64,000 nucleotides of DNA. It comes from Hydrogenophaga sp. PBL-H3 (GTDB lineage: Bacteria; Pseudomonadota; Gammaproteobacteria; Burkholderiales; Burkholderiaceae_C). Made by a program: the position numbers and the translations under genes. Shown one piece after another: positions 42,281 to 51,281 of the stretch. The first letter of the stretch is position 1. The number at the start of each line of letters is the position of its first letter. Location: NCBI RefSeq assembly GCF_010104355.1, contig NZ_CP044972.1, positions 3,782,001 to 3,846,000 on the forward strand, given 5' to 3'. The notes beneath the pieces are model-generated. The model saw only the letters and a program-made list of their open reading frames with translations. It made no database searches and was not told the origin of the DNA.

Positions 42281-42970
42281 ATGTCACTGCAACTCTACGT
42301 CGGCAACAAGAACTATTCCTCCTGGTCGATGCGACCCTGGGTGCTCCTCAAGCAGGCTGGCATTCCGTTTGAAGAAGTGATGGTGCGCTTCGACTCGTTC
42401 GACATCGATTCCAGCTTCAAGAAGAGCCTGCGTACCGTCAACCCGCTGGGCAAGGTACCGGTGCTGGTGGACGATGGCTTTGCCATCTGGGACACGCTCG
42501 CGATCGCCGAGTACCTCGCCGAGCGCTTTCCCGACAAGCAACTGTGGCCAAAAGACACGCGAGCCCGGGCCCGCGCGCGCAGTGTGTGCGCCGAAATGCA
42601 CAGCGGCTTCACCGCGCTGCGCAACCACTGCCCCATGAACATCGAGGCTTCGTTGCCCGACATCGGCCGGCTGGTGTGGCGCGACAAGCCTGCGGTGCGT
42701 GCCGACATGGCACGCCTGGGCGGCCTGTGGGGCGAGTTGCTCGCGGCGCAACCCGCCGGTGCCCTGCTGTTTGGCGAGTTCACCATCGCCGACGCCTACT
42801 TTGCCCCGGTGTGCATGCGCATCAAGACCTACGAACTGCCGCTGCCCGCCGATCTGGCCGCGTACGTGGAACGCGTGTGTGCGCTGCCGGGTGTGAAGGC
42901 CTGGATCGACGACGCGCTGGCCGAGCACGACTTCATCGACTTCGACGAGCCTTACCGCCTGGGCAGATAG
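42281..42970 (+). CDS. Glutathione S-transferase family protein
   Basis: 229 residues. N-terminal thioredoxin-like domain (VGNKNYSSWSMRPWVLLKQAGIPFEE; the active-site Ser in YSSWS) with the glutathione motif KVPVLVDDG and WDTLAIAEYLAE, then the helical C-terminal domain (FGEFTIADAYFAPVC). ATG 42281 has AGGAGG upstream. The stop TAG lies inside the first copy of a GC-rich repeat. It follows the CsoR-like repressor by about 100 bases on the same strand and could be its target. Confidence 0.93.
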   Translation: MSLQLYVGNKNYSSWSMRPWVLLKQAGIPFEEVMVRFDSFDIDSSFKKSLRTVNPLGKVPVLVDDGFAIWDTLAIAEYLAERFPDKQLWPKDTRARARARSVCAEMHSGFTALRNHCPMNIEASLPDIGRLVWRDKPAVRADMARLGGLWGELLAAQPAGALLFGEFTIADAYFAPVCMRIKTYELPLPADLAAYVERVCALPGVKAWIDDALAEHDFIDFDEPYRLGR

Positions 42971-43081
42971 CCCCCACGCTCCACCGCTGCGCGGGTCGCT
43001 GCCCCCCGAGGGGGTTGATTCGCCTTGGGACGGCCCTGCGGCGTATCGATAGCCCCCACGCTGCGCCGCTGCGCGGGGGCC
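42966..43081. repeat. GC-rich interspersed repeat with two direct copies
   Basis: Two 30-base copies beginning GATAGCCCCCACGCT, at 42966-42995 and 43048-43077, match at 28 of 30 positions with an 82-base period. Between them are CGCTGCCCCCCGAGGGGG and TTCGCCTTGGGACGGCC, which resemble the reverse complement of the element at 37948. The repeat separates the GST and cca genes and supplies the GST stop codon. Confidence 0.78.
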
Positions 43082-43094
43082 TAAACTTGGCGGC

Positions 43095-44378
43095 ATGAAA
43101 ACCTATCTCGTGGGCGGCGCCGTGCGCGACGCGCTGCTGGCGCGAGCCGCAGGCGCGCCCGAAGCCTCGCACGTGGACCGCGACTGGGTGGTCGTGGGTG
43201 CCACGCCCGGGGCCATGGTGGAACAAGGCTTCGTGCCTGTGGGGCGGGACTTCCCGGTGTTCCTGCACCCCGCCACGCGCGAGGAATATGCCCTGGCCCG
43301 CACCGAGCGCAAGACATCGCCGGGCTACCGGGGCTTTGCCGTGCATGCGGAACCGGGTGTGACGCTGGAAGACGATCTTGCCCGGCGCGACCTCACCATC
43401 AATGCGATGGCCGTGGCGGCGGACGAGGCGAATGATCCCGCCCGCGCGCAGCTCATCGACCCCCACAACGGAAGGCAGGACCTGAAAGACCGCGTGTTGC
43501 GCCACGTCACCGACGCCTTCACCGAAGACCCGGTGCGCATCCTGCGGCTGGCGCGTTTCGCTGCGCGTTTCCCCGATTTCTCGGTAGCGCCGGAAACGCT
43601 TTCGTTGATGCAGCGCATGGTGGACCACGGCGAGGTCGATCATCTGGTGGCCGAACGCGTGTGGCAGGAGCTCGCGCGCGGGCTGATGGAACAGTGCCCC
43701 AGCCGGATGTTCGACGTGCTGCGAGACTGCGGCGCATTGAAGCGCCTGCTGCCCGAAGTGGACCGGCTCTGGGGCGTGCCGCAAAGCGCAGAACACCACC
43801 CTGAAATCGACACCGGCGTGCACCTGATGATGGTGCTCGACATGAGTGCTCGCCTGGCCACGCCACTGGGGGTGCGCTTCGCCTGCCTGGGGCACGACCT
43901 CGGCAAGGGCACCACCCCGGCCGATGTCTTGCCGCGCCACATTGGCCACGAAGAGCGCAGCGCTCGCCTGCTCAAGGGTGTGTGCGAGCGGCTGCGTGTG
44001 CCGGTGGACTGCCGCGAACTGGCCGACGTGGTGGCGCGTGAGCACGGCAACATCCACCGCAGCGAATCGCTGGGCGCCGCAGCGCTGGTGCGCCTGCTGG
44101 AGCGTTGCGACGCCCTGCGCAAGCCAGCGCGTTTTCACGAGGTGCTGCTGGCCTGCGAATGCGATGCGCGCGGACGGCTGGGCATGAGCGAGAGCGCTTA
44201 CCCCCAACGCGGGCGGCTCGCGCAGGCGCTGGTCTGGGCACAGTCGGTGGACACCGCCAGCATCGCCGCGCAGGCCCAGGCCAACGGCCTGACCGGGCCC
44301 AAGGTGGGCGAACAGATACACAAGGCACGGGTGGCTGCGGTGGCAGCCGCGCTGGACGCGCGAACCGCAGCCACCTGA
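43095..44378 (+). CDS. cca: Multifunctional CCA-adding tRNA nucleotidyltransferase
   Basis: 427 residues. Adds or repairs the CCA end of tRNAs. The class II nucleotidyltransferase head has YLVGGAVRDALL and DRDWVVVG; LARRDLTINAMA and EDPVRILRLARFAARF are the template-binding region. A C-terminal HD domain (ACLGHDLGKG) marks the multifunctional type with phosphatase/phosphodiesterase activity. There is no ribosome site: TAAACT lies seven bases before the ATG, next to the repeat at 42966-43081. Confidence 0.96.
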   Translation: MKTYLVGGAVRDALLARAAGAPEASHVDRDWVVVGATPGAMVEQGFVPVGRDFPVFLHPATREEYALARTERKTSPGYRGFAVHAEPGVTLEDDLARRDLTINAMAVAADEANDPARAQLIDPHNGRQDLKDRVLRHVTDAFTEDPVRILRLARFAARFPDFSVAPETLSLMQRMVDHGEVDHLVAERVWQELARGLMEQCPSRMFDVLRDCGALKRLLPEVDRLWGVPQSAEHHPEIDTGVHLMMVLDMSARLATPLGVRFACLGHDLGKGTTPADVLPRHIGHEERSARLLKGVCERLRVPVDCRELADVVAREHGNIHRSESLGAAALVRLLERCDALRKPARFHEVLLACECDARGRLGMSESAYPQRGRLAQALVWAQSVDTASIAAQAQANGLTGPKVGEQIHKARVAAVAAALDARTAAT

Positions 44379-44401
44379 GGTGTCTCATCCGGCTTGCGGT
44401 G

Positions 44402-44419
44402 TGGCGGGATAATCCCGCC

Positions 44420-44420
<1 letters not shown>
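44402..44420 (+). promoter_or_regulatory. Hairpin and -10-like box abutting the response-regulator start
   Basis: Perfect inverted repeat TGGCGGGA-TAA-TCCCGCCA whose last base is the A of the ATG at 44420. It contains GATAAT (44408-44413) six bases before the ATG and no Shine-Dalgarno sequence. It may be a -10 box for a leaderless mRNA, an operator, or both. Confidence 0.45.
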
Positions 44421-45115
<695 letters not shown>

Positions 45116-45124
45116 AAGGGCCAA

Positions 45125-46489
45125 TTGAGCAAGCCCTCGCTCCTGTCGCTGCGCCGCCAGCTGCTGCTGTGGTTGCTGCTGCCGCAGCTGGTGCTGTGGG
45201 CAGGTGGCGGCCTGCTCACCTACCGCATCGCACTGAGCTACGCCGAAAAGGCCATCGACCAGTCGCTCATGCAGTCGGTGCGCGCGCTGGCGCGGCAGGT
45301 CAAGCCCATCGGCTCGGGCCTGCTGATCGACTTCCCGCGCGCCGCGCAAGACGTGCTGGCGCAGGACCCCACCGACCCGTTGAGCTATTTGGTGACGTCA
45401 CCACCCGGCCAGTTCCTGCTGGGCAACCCGAGCCTGCCCGCTCCACCCGCTGCACCCGCGCGCTTTGGCGAGCCCCTGCTCTACCGCGCCACCCTGGGCG
45501 GCCAGCCACTGCGCATCGTGGCCCTGGACGTGAGCTACGGCGAGGACAGCGCACCGCAGACGCTGCGTGTGCAAGTGGGCAAAAGCACCGCCGCGCAGCA
45601 ACAGATTGCGCGTGAACTGGTGGCCGACCTGCTGGTCCCGCTGCTGGGCATCGGCGCGCTGCTGAGCTTGCTGGTGTACGGTGGCATCCGCCGTGGCCTG
45701 GCTCCGCTCAAACGCCTCACTGGCCAGTTGGAGAACCGCTCGGTCAACGCCTTGTCGCCCATCGGCATGACGCAGGCGCCCAGTGAAGTGCACGCCCTGG
45801 TCCAGGCCGTCAACGGCCTGCTGGGCGAAGTGGAGCGCAGCGTGGTGCAGGAGAAACGCTTCATCAACGACGCAGCCCACCAGCTGCGCACCCCACTGGC
45901 CGGGCTCATCAGCCAGGTGGAGCTGGCGCAGCGCGAGACGCGGGACCCGGTGCTGGGCGCGCGACTGACCAAGGTGCTCACCGGCGCTGAACGCAGCGCC
46001 CACCTGGTGCACCAGTTGCTCACACTGGCCCGCAACGAAACCCACGCCCGTCGCGAGCCACTGGACCTGGCCGAACTGGCGCGTGACGTGGCCCGCGAAT
46101 GGACCCCGCGCGCCATGGCCGCCGGCGTCGACCTGGGCTATGAAGGCGCCGATCACCTGCCCCTGCAAGGTGATGCACTGCAACTGAGCGAGGCCCTGGC
46201 CAACCTGATCGACAACGCGCTGCGCTACACACCGCGCGGCAGCAGCGTCACCGTGGAGGTGGCTGCACGCGCTTCAGGTGCTGAACTCGTGGTCGAAGAC
46301 AACGGCCCGGGGCTCACCGACGAGGAGATGGCCCATGTGTTCCAGCGCTTCTGGCGCGCCAGCGAACTGCCCGGCGGCTGCGGCCTTGGCCTGGCCATCG
46401 TGCGCGAGATCGCCCGGCGGCATGGAGGAGATGCCACGGTGGAGCGGGCGACACCACACGGTCTGCGCGTGGTGCTGCAGCTCGGTTGA
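45125..46489 (+). CDS. Sensor histidine kinase (QseC/TctE-like)
   Basis: 454 residues. TTG 45125 with AGGG upstream is the best start because no ATG occurs for about 48 codons. Two membrane helices (about 14-36 and 166-188) bracket a periplasmic domain resembling 2CSK_N sensors. A HAMP-like linker precedes HisKA with His252 (FINDAAHQLRTPLAG) and the ATPase domain (NLIDNALRYTP, VVEDNGPGLTDEE, GCGLGLAIVREIA). Of the TctE type, often tied to carboxylate sensing, but the signal cannot be read. Pairs with the adjacent response regulator. Confidence 0.93.
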   Translation: MSKPSLLSLRRQLLLWLLLPQLVLWAGGGLLTYRIALSYAEKAIDQSLMQSVRALARQVKPIGSGLLIDFPRAAQDVLAQDPTDPLSYLVTSPPGQFLLGNPSLPAPPAAPARFGEPLLYRATLGGQPLRIVALDVSYGEDSAPQTLRVQVGKSTAAQQQIARELVADLLVPLLGIGALLSLLVYGGIRRGLAPLKRLTGQLENRSVNALSPIGMTQAPSEVHALVQAVNGLLGEVERSVVQEKRFINDAAHQLRTPLAGLISQVELAQRETRDPVLGARLTKVLTGAERSAHLVHQLLTLARNETHARREPLDLAELARDVAREWTPRAMAAGVDLGYEGADHLPLQGDALQLSEALANLIDNALRYTPRGSSVTVEVAARASGAELVVEDNGPGLTDEEMAHVFQRFWRASELPGGCGLGLAIVREIARRHGGDATVERATPHGLRVVLQLG

Positions 46490-46498
46490 CCGAGGCGC

Positions 46499-46750
46499 TC
46501 AGCCAAACACCGAATCGCTTTCGGCGTGTGCGCTGCCGACAAAGACGCGCAGCACCGTGCCTTCGCCGTCCTGCTCCCACAGCCGCCCCTGCACGGTGAA
46601 CTGCCGCCCACCCAGGCGGAACACATCGCCGGTGGCGGGCGCCACCCCGTGACCGCGCCAGAAATCGGGCACGGCAAGTGAACTGCGGCGCATCCAGGTC
46701 TGGTCTTCGGGGTTGAACACGAGGGCGATGCGAAGGGCTGGCTGGTTCAT
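46499..46750 (-). CDS. Small hypothetical protein, 83 aa
   Basis: I do not recognise a named family. ATG 46750 follows GGAG at a usable distance. The sequence is a compact beta-rich domain (RIALVFNPEDQTWMRRSSLAVPDFWRGHG, DVFRLGGRQFTVQGRLWEQDGEGTVLRVFVG) without signal peptide. It converges with the sensor kinase gene, nine bases from its stop. Coding bias supports it. Confidence 0.65.
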   Translation of the reverse strand: MNQPALRIALVFNPEDQTWMRRSSLAVPDFWRGHGVAPATGDVFRLGGRQFTVQGRLWEQDGEGTVLRVFVGSAHAESDSVFG

Positions 46751-46840
46751 GGAGGCTCCTTGGGTGGGGAAGGATGCGAACACGAACACAGCTTAGCGCA
46801 GCGGGTGACAGGCACGCGGGAGGCACCCGCTTGGATGCTC

Positions 46841-47338
46841 TCAGGAGATCACGGCTGCGGTCATCAACTGATTCACCACCAGCTCGCGCAGGGCCCCCAG
46901 GGCGAGCAGTTCGTGGGGCTCGAAATGCCGGGGCTGCCGGTCGATGATGCACAAGGTACCCACGATCTCGCCGTCGGGCAGACACAGCGGCGCGCCCGCG
47001 TAAAAGCGGATGTGGGGCTCGCCGGTCACCATGGGGTTGTCCACGAAACGGATATCGTCGAGCGCGTCGGGCACAACCATGGTGCTCGGTGTCAGGATGG
47101 CATGACCACAGAACGAGCTGTCGCGCGAGGACTCACACGCATCCAGGCCGACGCTGGCCTTGAACCACTGGCGGTCGTTGTCCACCAGCGATATCACCGC
47201 CATCGGGACATTGAATTCGGCTGCTGCAAATTCGACGATGCTGTTGTAGCGCGCCTCGGGCGGTGTATCGAGCACCAGCAGGTCACGCAACGCCTTCAGA
47301 CGCGCGACCTCGTTGCCCGGAATGGGAGCGATGACCAT
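46841..47338 (-). CDS. GAF domain protein
   Basis: 165 residues, essentially one GAF domain: ALRDLLVLDTPPEARYNSIVEFAAAEFNVPMAVISLVDNDRQWFKA, FCGHAILTPSTMVVPDALDD, RFYAGAPLCLPDGEIVGTLCIIDRQPR. This subgroup often stands alone or is fused to GGDEF or kinase domains. As a lone sensor it presumably binds a small ligand and acts on another protein. The ~110 bases downstream, before the aldo-keto reductase, hold nothing recognisable. Confidence 0.88.
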   Translation of the reverse strand: MVIAPIPGNEVARLKALRDLLVLDTPPEARYNSIVEFAAAEFNVPMAVISLVDNDRQWFKASVGLDACESSRDSSFCGHAILTPSTMVVPDALDDIRFVDNPMVTGEPHIRFYAGAPLCLPDGEIVGTLCIIDRQPRHFEPHELLALGALRELVVNQLMTAAVIS

Positions 47339-47449
47339 GATGAACCTCGAAGAATGGCTGCGCGGCGAGTGGAGTTCAAACCGCTGTCACGCGACTTTCT
47401 CAGGTTTGCCCCGGCTTGTCTGCCGGGAAAGCTGGACTGCGCAGCGCGA

Positions 47450-48349
47450 TCAGGCCACCGCGCGCCCGGCGCCCGCCGACCACACGCGGTACCAGCTTTG
47501 CGCGTCCATGTTCAGCGTCATGGCATCCGCAGCCTGCTGGTAAGCCTGCGCACGCCGCGAACCGAGCACCGGCACCGGGCGCGCGGGATGGCGAAGCAGC
47601 CAGGCAATGGCCACCGCCTCCGGCGAGCTTCCCCACTCGCTGGCCAGGGCGGTCAAGACACCACGCACGCGCACCGAAGCGTCATCGCCCCCGGTGAACA
47701 GCCGGCCGCCCGCCATCGGCGACCAGACCATGGGCAAGAAGCCCAAGGCTTGCGCCTGGTCGAAGGCACCGTCGTGCAGCGCGTCCAGGTGCAGCGGTGA
47801 ACATTCCAGCTGGTGGGTGACCAACGGTATGTGGGCATCAAGCAAGGCCAGCTGCGAGGGCGTGTGGTTGGACACGCCGAAGTGCAGCACCTTGCCCTCG
47901 GTGCGCAAACGCGTGAACACATCGGCCAGCTCGGCGGCGTTCATCAGCGCGTCGGGGCGGTGGATGAGCAGCACGTCCAGGTGGTCGGTGCGCAGTTGCT
48001 GGAGCGAGTTCTCCACCGAGGCGCGCACATGCGCGGGCGAAGTGTCGTAGTGCTTGACGAGGTTGCCGGGGCGTTGCGGGTTCACCAGGCGGATGCCGCA
48101 CTTGCCCACGATCTGCATGCGCTGGCGCAGCGCAGGCTGCAGCGCCAGCGCCTCGCCAAACAGCGCCTCGACCGTGTAGCCGCCGTAAATGTCGGCGTGG
48201 TCGAAGGTGGTGATGCCCAGGTCAAGGCAGGCCTCGATCCAGCCCAGGCGCTGCTGCGGGGTCAGGCCCCACTCCGCCATGCGCCAGGCACCAGCGGCGA
48301 TGCGCGAGAACACCGCGCCCCGGCTCTCGATGAGGGGCACCCTGCTCAT
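47450..48349 (-). CDS. Aldo-keto reductase (YdhF-like)
   Basis: 299 residues of the AKR superfamily, (beta/alpha)8 barrel with NADP(H). Catalytic tetrad is visible: Asp in TTFDHADIYGGY, Tyr in IYGGYTVE, Lys in IVGKCGI and His in LLIHRPDAL. The start ATGA overlaps the stop of the ABC ATPase by four bases, so it is the last gene of the sugar import operon. It may reduce a sugar or aldehyde intermediate; this is context-based inference. Confidence 0.92.
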   Translation of the reverse strand: MSRVPLIESRGAVFSRIAAGAWRMAEWGLTPQQRLGWIEACLDLGITTFDHADIYGGYTVEALFGEALALQPALRQRMQIVGKCGIRLVNPQRPGNLVKHYDTSPAHVRASVENSLQQLRTDHLDVLLIHRPDALMNAAELADVFTRLRTEGKVLHFGVSNHTPSQLALLDAHIPLVTHQLECSPLHLDALHDGAFDQAQALGFLPMVWSPMAGGRLFTGGDDASVRVRGVLTALASEWGSSPEAVAIAWLLRHPARPVPVLGSRRAQAYQQAADAMTLNMDAQSWYRVWSAGAGRAVA

Positions 48350-49431
48350 GCGAGCCGCTGGCCAGAGTCCGGGTCGAACCAGTTCACATGCAGCGCCTGC
48401 ACCTCCAGCCCCACACGGTCGCCGGGTGCCACGCGCACCTGTGGCGCAGTGCGCACCGTCACGTCGCCGGCCTCGGTCTTGATCACCACGAAGGTGTCGG
48501 CCCCGGTGGGCTCGACCACGCTGACCTCGCCGCGCCAGGGCGCGCTGTCCGACAGGATGATGTGCTCGGGCCGCAGACCCATCAGCGCAGCGGTGCTGCC
48601 CGCGCCCGGGCAGGCCAGTGGCAGGTCCGCACCGGCGATGCTGAAGCCCCGGCCCGCCTCGGCCACGCTGCGCCCGGGCACCAGGTTCATGGTGGGTGAG
48701 CCGATGAACGTGGCCACGTAGGTGTTGGCGGGGCGGTTGTAAATCTGGTCGGGCGTTCCGAGCTGCTGCAGGATGCCGTCTTTCATCACGGCGATGCGGC
48801 TGCCCAGCGTCATGGCCTCGATCTGGTCGTGCGTCACGTACACGCTGGTGATGCCGCTGGCCTGGTGCAGGCGCTTGATCTCGGCGCGCATCTCCACGCG
48901 CAGCTTGGCGTCCAGGTTGGACAGCGGCTCGTCGAACAAAAACAGCTGCGGCTGGCGCGCCAGGGCCCGGCCCATGGCCACGCGCTGGCGCTGGCCGCCC
49001 GAGAGCTGGCTCGGCCGGCGGTCGAGCAGGTGCTCGATCTGCAGCATGGCGGCCACCTCGGCGATGCGCCGCACTCTCTCGGGCTTGGGCACCTTGCGCA
49101 TCTCCAGCGCGAAGCCGATGTTGTCGGCCACGCTCATGGTGGGGTAGAGCGCGTAGCTCTGGAACACCATGGCGATGTCGCGCTGCGCGGGCGCCACGCC
49201 CACCACGTTGCGCGAGCCGATATGGATCGCGCCCTCGGTGGGCTCTTCCAGCCCCGCGATGATGCTCAGCAGGGTGGACTTGCCGCAGCCCGAGGGCCCG
49301 ACCAGGATGAGGAATTCGCCCGGTGCGACGGCGATGTCGATCTTTTTCAAGACCTCGACCTGCCGGTCGCCCTTGCCGAAGCATTTGCGCACGCCCCGGA
49401 TGTCGAGCGCGGATGCAGTGGATGCGACCAT
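48346..49431 (-). CDS. Sugar ABC transporter ATP-binding protein (MalK/UgpC type)
   Basis: 361 residues. Walker A GPSGCGKST, Q-loop VFQSYALYPTM, signature QLSGGQRQRVAMGRALARQP, Walker B LFLFDEPLSNLDAKLR and the H-loop VTHDQIEAMTLG are intact. The C-terminal regulatory beta domain (MGLRPEHIILSD, GADTFVVIKTEAGD) is typical of the MalK group. It starts five bases after the second permease and overlaps the reductase gene. It drives uptake of the sugar bound by the protein at 51282. Confidence 0.95.
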   Translation of the reverse strand: MVASTASALDIRGVRKCFGKGDRQVEVLKKIDIAVAPGEFLILVGPSGCGKSTLLSIIAGLEEPTEGAIHIGSRNVVGVAPAQRDIAMVFQSYALYPTMSVADNIGFALEMRKVPKPERVRRIAEVAAMLQIEHLLDRRPSQLSGGQRQRVAMGRALARQPQLFLFDEPLSNLDAKLRVEMRAEIKRLHQASGITSVYVTHDQIEAMTLGSRIAVMKDGILQQLGTPDQIYNRPANTYVATFIGSPTMNLVPGRSVAEAGRGFSIAGADLPLACPGAGSTAALMGLRPEHIILSDSAPWRGEVSVVEPTGADTFVVIKTEAGDVTVRTAPQVRVAPGDRVGLEVQALHVNWFDPDSGQRLA

Positions 49432-49436
49432 GGAGT

Positions 49437-50297
49437 TCAACCTTTCACAGCGCCAGCCGTCAGGCCGCGCACAAAATACCGACCCGCCAGCACATAGACC
49501 GCCACCGTGGGCAAGGCGGCAATCAGGGCACCAGCCATGTCCACGTTGTAGGCCTTCACACTGCTGGTGGTGTTGGCCAGGTTGTTCAGGCCCACCGTGA
49601 CAGGCTTGGAATCGGCACCGCTGAAAGCCACGCCGAAAAGAAAGTCGTTCCAGATCTGGGTGAACTGCCAGATGAGGGTGACCATGACGATGGGTGTGGA
49701 CATGGGCACGATGATGCGCAGGAAGATCTGCCAGAAACCCGCGCCATCGAGCTTGGCGGCCTGCAGAAGTTCGCCCGGCACGGCCGCGTAGTAGTTGCGA
49801 AAAAAGAGCGTGGTGCTGGGCAAGCCGGCCAGGCAATGCACCAGGATCAACCCGCCAATGGAGCTGGAAAGACCCATCCAACCCAGCACCTGGCTCATGG
49901 GCAGCAACACCACCTGAAAAGGCATGAACACACCGAACAGCAGCAGACCAAAAAAGGTCTCGCTGCCGCGAAATTTCCACAGGCTCAGCACGTAGCCATT
50001 GAGCGCACCCCAGGTGGTGGAGATCAGCACCGCGGGGATGGCCATGAACACCGAGTTCCAGAAGAAGGGCTGCAGGCCGTTGCAGTCCACCCCCGTGCAG
50101 GCGCTCGACCACGCCTGGCCCCAGGCGGAGAAATTGAGGCTGCCCGGCAAGCTGAGCAGGTTGCCATTGCGGATCTCGTCGGCGTCCTTGAACGAGGTGG
50201 CGAGCATCACGTAGAGCGGCGCGAGAAAGAACGCGGCGCCGACCAGCAAGGTGGTCATGAGCACGAATCGGCCCAGCAGTCTCTGCTTAGCGATCAT
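49437..50297 (-). CDS. Carbohydrate ABC transporter permease (MalG type)
   Basis: 286 residues with six hydrophobic helices. The EAA loop that contacts the ATPase reads ELLQAAKLDGAGFWQIFLRIIVPM. N-terminal VGAAFFLAPLYVMLATSFKD is typical of the MalG/GtsC subunits, and the end RYFVRGLTAGAVKG matches the family. Start at ATG 50297 with GGAGG-like AAACC spacing only moderate. Partner of the permease at 50359. Confidence 0.94.
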   Translation of the reverse strand: MIAKQRLLGRFVLMTTLLVGAAFFLAPLYVMLATSFKDADEIRNGNLLSLPGSLNFSAWGQAWSSACTGVDCNGLQPFFWNSVFMAIPAVLISTTWGALNGYVLSLWKFRGSETFFGLLLFGVFMPFQVVLLPMSQVLGWMGLSSSIGGLILVHCLAGLPSTTLFFRNYYAAVPGELLQAAKLDGAGFWQIFLRIIVPMSTPIVMVTLIWQFTQIWNDFLFGVAFSGADSKPVTVGLNNLANTTSSVKAYNVDMAGALIAALPTVAVYVLAGRYFVRGLTAGAVKG

Positions 50298-50358
50298 TGG
50301 AAACCTCCGTGCAGCGCACTGCGGTGCGAGCTTGCTTGGGAACGGCCCGGCGCGGCGC

Positions 50359-51231
50359 TCATCGGGGTTTGCTCCGCAGTTCGCTGTAGAGGTAGGGCAC
50401 CACGATGGCCGCCACGGTGGCCAGCATGATGGTGGCGCTGGCCGCGCCCAGGCCGATCTGCCCGCGGCTGAAGCTCATGGCAAACATGAAGGTGGCCGGC
50501 ACGTCGGTGGCGTAACCCGGGCCGCCCGAGGTGAGCGCCATCACGAGGTCGAAGCTCTTGATGGCCAGGTGAGCCAGCACCATGAGCGTGGAAAAGAACA
50601 CCGGGCTGAGCGCCGGCAACACGATGCGCAGGTAGATGCGGGGCAGCGAGGCGCCGTCGATCTGCGCGGCCTTGATGATGCTGTCGTCGATGCCGCGCAG
50701 GCCAGCCAGAAACAGCGCCATCGCAAAGCCCGCCGACTGCCACACGCCGGCAATCACCACGCAGTAGATGGCCATGTCGGACTGCACCAGCCAGTCAAAC
50801 GTGAAGGTGGTCCAGCCCATGTCCTGCACCACTTTCTGCAGGCCCTCGCTGGGGTTGAGGATCCATTTCCAGGCGGTGCCCGTCACCACGAAGGACAGCG
50901 CCATGGGGTAGAGGTAGACGGTGCGGATGAAGCCTTCACCGCGCACCTTCTGGTCGAGCAGGATCGCCAGGAAGATGCCCAGCGCCATCGATAGGCCCAC
51001 GTAGAGCACGCCGAAGATGGCGAGGTTCTTCAGCGCCACCCACCAGCGGTCCATCTCCCACAAGCGGCCGTACTGCGCCAGCCCCACCAGCTCGTAGTTG
51101 GGCAGCATGCGCGAGGCCGTCACCGAGAGCAGGCCGTTCCAGGCCATGAAGCCGTAGATGAAGGCCAGCCCCAGCACGAAGGCCGGTGCGAGCACCAGCT
51201 TGGGCAGGATGTGGTCGATGTTCTTGTTCAT
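50359..51231 (-). CDS. Carbohydrate ABC transporter permease (MalF type)
   Basis: 290 residues with six helices. The EAA loop is DDSIIKAAQIDGASLPRIYLRIVLPAL. The MalF/GtsB subgroup is indicated by KWILNPSEGLQKVVQDMGW and LTSGGPGYATDVPATFMF. It lies 50 bases after the binding-protein gene and 61 bases before the MalG-type permease gene, all in one orientation. Confidence 0.94.
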   Translation of the reverse strand: MNKNIDHILPKLVLAPAFVLGLAFIYGFMAWNGLLSVTASRMLPNYELVGLAQYGRLWEMDRWWVALKNLAIFGVLYVGLSMALGIFLAILLDQKVRGEGFIRTVYLYPMALSFVVTGTAWKWILNPSEGLQKVVQDMGWTTFTFDWLVQSDMAIYCVVIAGVWQSAGFAMALFLAGLRGIDDSIIKAAQIDGASLPRIYLRIVLPALSPVFFSTLMVLAHLAIKSFDLVMALTSGGPGYATDVPATFMFAMSFSRGQIGLGAASATIMLATVAAIVVPYLYSELRSKPR

Positions 51232-51281
51232 GGGCTGTCAGGTGCAAACCCCGGGGTTTGCACCTGCCTCGCGGTCTGCGC

